In this document: positions 39,456 through 40,927 of the stretch, piece after piece
Layout: each line of letters starts with the position of its first letter
Numbering within the stretch: position 1 is the first letter of the stretch
NCBI RefSeq assembly: GCF_003236395.1
Contig: NZ_POUD01000054.1
Location: 1 to 40,927, forward strand
From: Nonomuraea aridisoli
GTDB taxonomy: Bacteria; Actinomycetota; Actinomycetes; Streptosporangiales; Streptosporangiaceae
Length of the DNA stretch: 40,927 nt
Reading direction: 5' to 3'
Program-made: the position numbers and the translations under genes
Notes under the pieces: generated by a model
Databases searched by the model: none
The model's input: only the letters and a program-made list of their open reading frames with translations
Told to the model about the DNA's origin: nothing

Positions 39456-40070
39456 CTAGGCGATCACGACGAGCTGGGCGCGGTCGTGCACCGACAGCTT
39501 GGCCATCATGCGGTTGACGTGGGTCTTCACCGTGAGGGGGCTCATGAAGAGCTCCTCGCCGATCTGGGCGTTGGTGTGGCGGCGTCCGACGCGGGACAGC
39601 ACCTCGCGTTCACGGCCGGTCAGCGCCGCCAGGCGGCGGTCGTCGGGGGCGCCGGGGCGGGCGGTGAACTCCTCGATCAGCCGCCGGGTGACGCCCGGCG
39701 AGAGGAGGGCGTCCCTGCGCGCGGCGACGCGCACGGCGTGCCGGATCTCGGCCGGCTCGGCGTCCTTGACGAGGAAGCCGCTGGCGCCGGAGCGCAGCGC
39801 CTCGTAGACGTACTCGTCGAGGTCGAAGGTGGTGACCACGACGACGCGCAGGCCGGCGGCGGTCAGGGCGCGGGTGGCGGCGAGGCCGTCGAGCTCCGGC
39901 ATGCGGACGTCCATGAGGACGACGTCGGGGCGGAGCTCACCGGCCAGGCGCACGGCCTCGGCGCCGTCGGCGGCCTCGCCGACCACGGTGAGGTCGGGCT
40001 CGGTGTCGAGCAGCGCCCGCAGTCCGGCCCGTACGAGCGGCTGGTCGTCGGCGAGCAGGACCGTGATCAC
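39456..40070 (-). CDS. NarL/LuxR-type response regulator
   Basis: 204 residues from GTG 40070. Receiver domain: acidic pair Asp8/Asp9, phosphorylation site Asp54 in LMDVRMPELDG, and Lys near 104 in FLVKDAEP. The C-terminal LuxR-type DNA-binding domain has LTGREREVLSRVGRRHTNAQI and LTVKTHVNRMMAKL. It is the partner of the kinase encoded just upstream; the ancestral kinase stop overlaps this start as GTGA. It may control the MMPL gene located 117 bp downstream. Confidence 0.92.
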   Translation of the reverse strand: MITVLLADDQPLVRAGLRALLDTEPDLTVVGEAADGAEAVRLAGELRPDVVLMDVRMPELDGLAATRALTAAGLRVVVVTTFDLDEYVYEALRSGASGFLVKDAEPAEIRHAVRVAARRDALLSPGVTRRLIEEFTARPGAPDDRRLAALTGREREVLSRVGRRHTNAQIGEELFMSPLTVKTHVNRMMAKLSVHDRAQLVVIA

Positions 40071-40927
40071 GCGGGCAGCCGGGCGGTGACGCGGAACCCG
40101 CTGAGGGGGCGTTCCCGGTGGTCAGCAGGCCGCCGACGGCGGCGACGCGCTCGGCCATGCCGGTCAGGCCGTGCCCGCGCGGGGCCCGGCTGCCGCGCCC
40201 GTCGTCGTCCACCCGCACGGTCACCACTCCCTCCTCGTACGTCAGCGTGACCGCCGCCGTGGTGGCGCCGGCGTGGCGCATGGTGTTGGTCAGAGCCTCC
40301 TGCACGACACGGTAGACGGTCAGGTCGGCGGCGGGCGGCAGGTCACGGCGGTCCCCCTGGACATCCAGGGTCACCGGGAGCCCGGCCGTCCGCAGGAGCG
40401 CGGGCAACCGCGTGATCCCGGGCAACGGGTCGCGCGGCTCCACCGCCCCGGCTCCGCCCTCGTCGTGAGGCCGCGCCGTGTCGCCCTCGCTTCCCGTGGA
40501 GGGCAGGGCGCGGTCGAGGGGCGGGCGCAGGACGCCGAGGACGGCCTTCATCTCCGCCAGTGCCTGCCTGCTGGAGGAACGGATCACCTGGAGGGCGGCG
40601 GCGGCCTCCGGCGGGCCGCCGGAGCGTTCGAGCGCCTCGGCCGCGACGGCGGCGTGCAGGGCGATCACGGACACCGTGTGGGAGGTGACGTCGTGCAGCT
40701 CCCTGGCGACCCGCAGCCGTTCCTCCTGTGCCCGGCGCAGCGCCTCCTCCTCGCGGGTGCGTTCGGCCTCGGCGGCTCGCCGTTCGACCTCCGCCGTGTA
40801 CGCGCGTCTGGCCCGCGACACCTCCGCCGGCTGGGCGACTAGGAGCACGAGCAGCGCCCAGATGACCACGGCGATGGTGACGTCGGTCTCGGCGCGGGCG
40901 AGCGCCGCCTCCGGCCGCCTGCGCCAC
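39937..40927 (-). CDS. NarL-type histidine kinase, partial and apparently frameshifted
   Basis: The open frame runs in from beyond the right edge, so the N-terminal sensor part is missing. Visible are one membrane helix (IAVVIWALLVLLVA), a charged linker, the HisKA_3 dimerisation helix with the phospho-His (RVARELHDVTSHTVSV), and the HATPase with VVQEALTNTMRHA, VDDDGRG and GHGLTGMAERV. After LLTTGNAPS the frame turns into an Arg/Pro/Gly-rich tail read through the regulator gene to 39937. In another frame the expected end GFRVTARLPA follows directly and stops at 40067-40069. A missing G near 40101 explains this. ATP-binding boxes precede the change, so activity might survive. Confidence 0.8.
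   Translation of the reverse strand, partial: WRRRPEAALARAETDVTIAVVIWALLVLLVAQPAEVSRARRAYTAEVERRAAEAERTREEEALRRAQEERLRVARELHDVTSHTVSVIALHAAVAAEALERSGGPPEAAAALQVIRSSSRQALAEMKAVLGVLRPPLDRALPSTGSEGDTARPHDEGGAGAVEPRDPLPGITRLPALLRTAGLPVTLDVQGDRRDLPPAADLTVYRVVQEALTNTMRHAGATTAAVTLTYEEGVVTVRVDDDGRGSRAPRGHGLTGMAERVAAVGGLLTTGNAPSAGSASPPGCPRDHGPARRRPAARTGRTAGAARHRARPHRGRRGRRRRRGRAPGR

Noticed and set aside
1..40927. tRNA genes, insertion sequences or prophage parts
   Set aside because: I looked for transposase motifs, terminal inverted repeats with target duplications and cloverleaf-like stretches and saw none that I could support by eye.

Overview
The window is GC-rich, densely packed DNA with many GTG starts, GTGA stop/start overlaps and leaderless-looking promoters. 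It reads as chromosome from a filamentous actinomycete. The formylglycine-generating enzyme, the MurG-like protein and the long ThuA/PQQ-type secreted protein resemble those I know from Streptosporangiales (Nonomuraea/Streptosporangium/Thermomonospora type). That placement is inference from remembered family resemblance, not a search. I saw no tRNA, rRNA, CRISPR array, insertion sequence or phage gene.

Left part (1-11.2 kb): a catabolic locus under one LacI-type repressor. A secreted ThuA + PQQ-type sugar dehydrogenase + PKD + CBM6-like protein and a Tat-exported TIM-barrel isomerase lie on the plus strand. The lacI gene and an enolase-superfamily enzyme lie on the minus strand. Divergent from lacI runs an ABC importer operon (permease, NMT1/THI5-like lipoprotein, ATPase) ending in an NCS1/CodB-like permease. 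The same palindrome, GAAAGCGCTTTC, sits just downstream of near-identical TTGACC-N17-TAC(T/G)TT promoters at 165-214 and 7065-7122. This ties the locus into one regulon.

Middle part (11.2-20 kb): a TetR regulator faces a haloalkane dehalogenase with two matching operators. Then come a PAS-PAS-GAF-SpoIIE phosphatase, a winged-helix regulator, CtaG, DUF2243 and hemerythrin genes (minus-strand operon). A two-domain ferritin-like protein is divergent from the hemerythrin across paired sigma-B-like promoters. A small unknown protein and a methyltransferase follow.

A four-gene, translationally coupled operon (20.1-24.7 kb) encodes an unknown protein, a Cas4/AddB-like Fe-S PD-(D/E)XK nuclease, a second unknown protein and an Upf1/Dna2-like SF1 helicase. 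This is the best candidate in the window for an undescribed DNA-processing or defence system.

Right part (24.8-40.9 kb): a double GNAT, a TetR regulator, an RsbW-like ATPase, a GlxA-type regulator facing an HD-domain gene broken by an internal deletion, a quinone-oxidoreductase-like enzyme, Ppx, an unusual P450, FGE and a MurG paralog. Three tandem copies of an undescribed membrane/coiled-coil family follow, sharing 55 identical bases. Next are an MMPL transporter with an in-frame 12-bp minisatellite, a NarL-type response regulator and its kinase. The kinase gene is cut by the window end and appears frameshifted near its 3' end.
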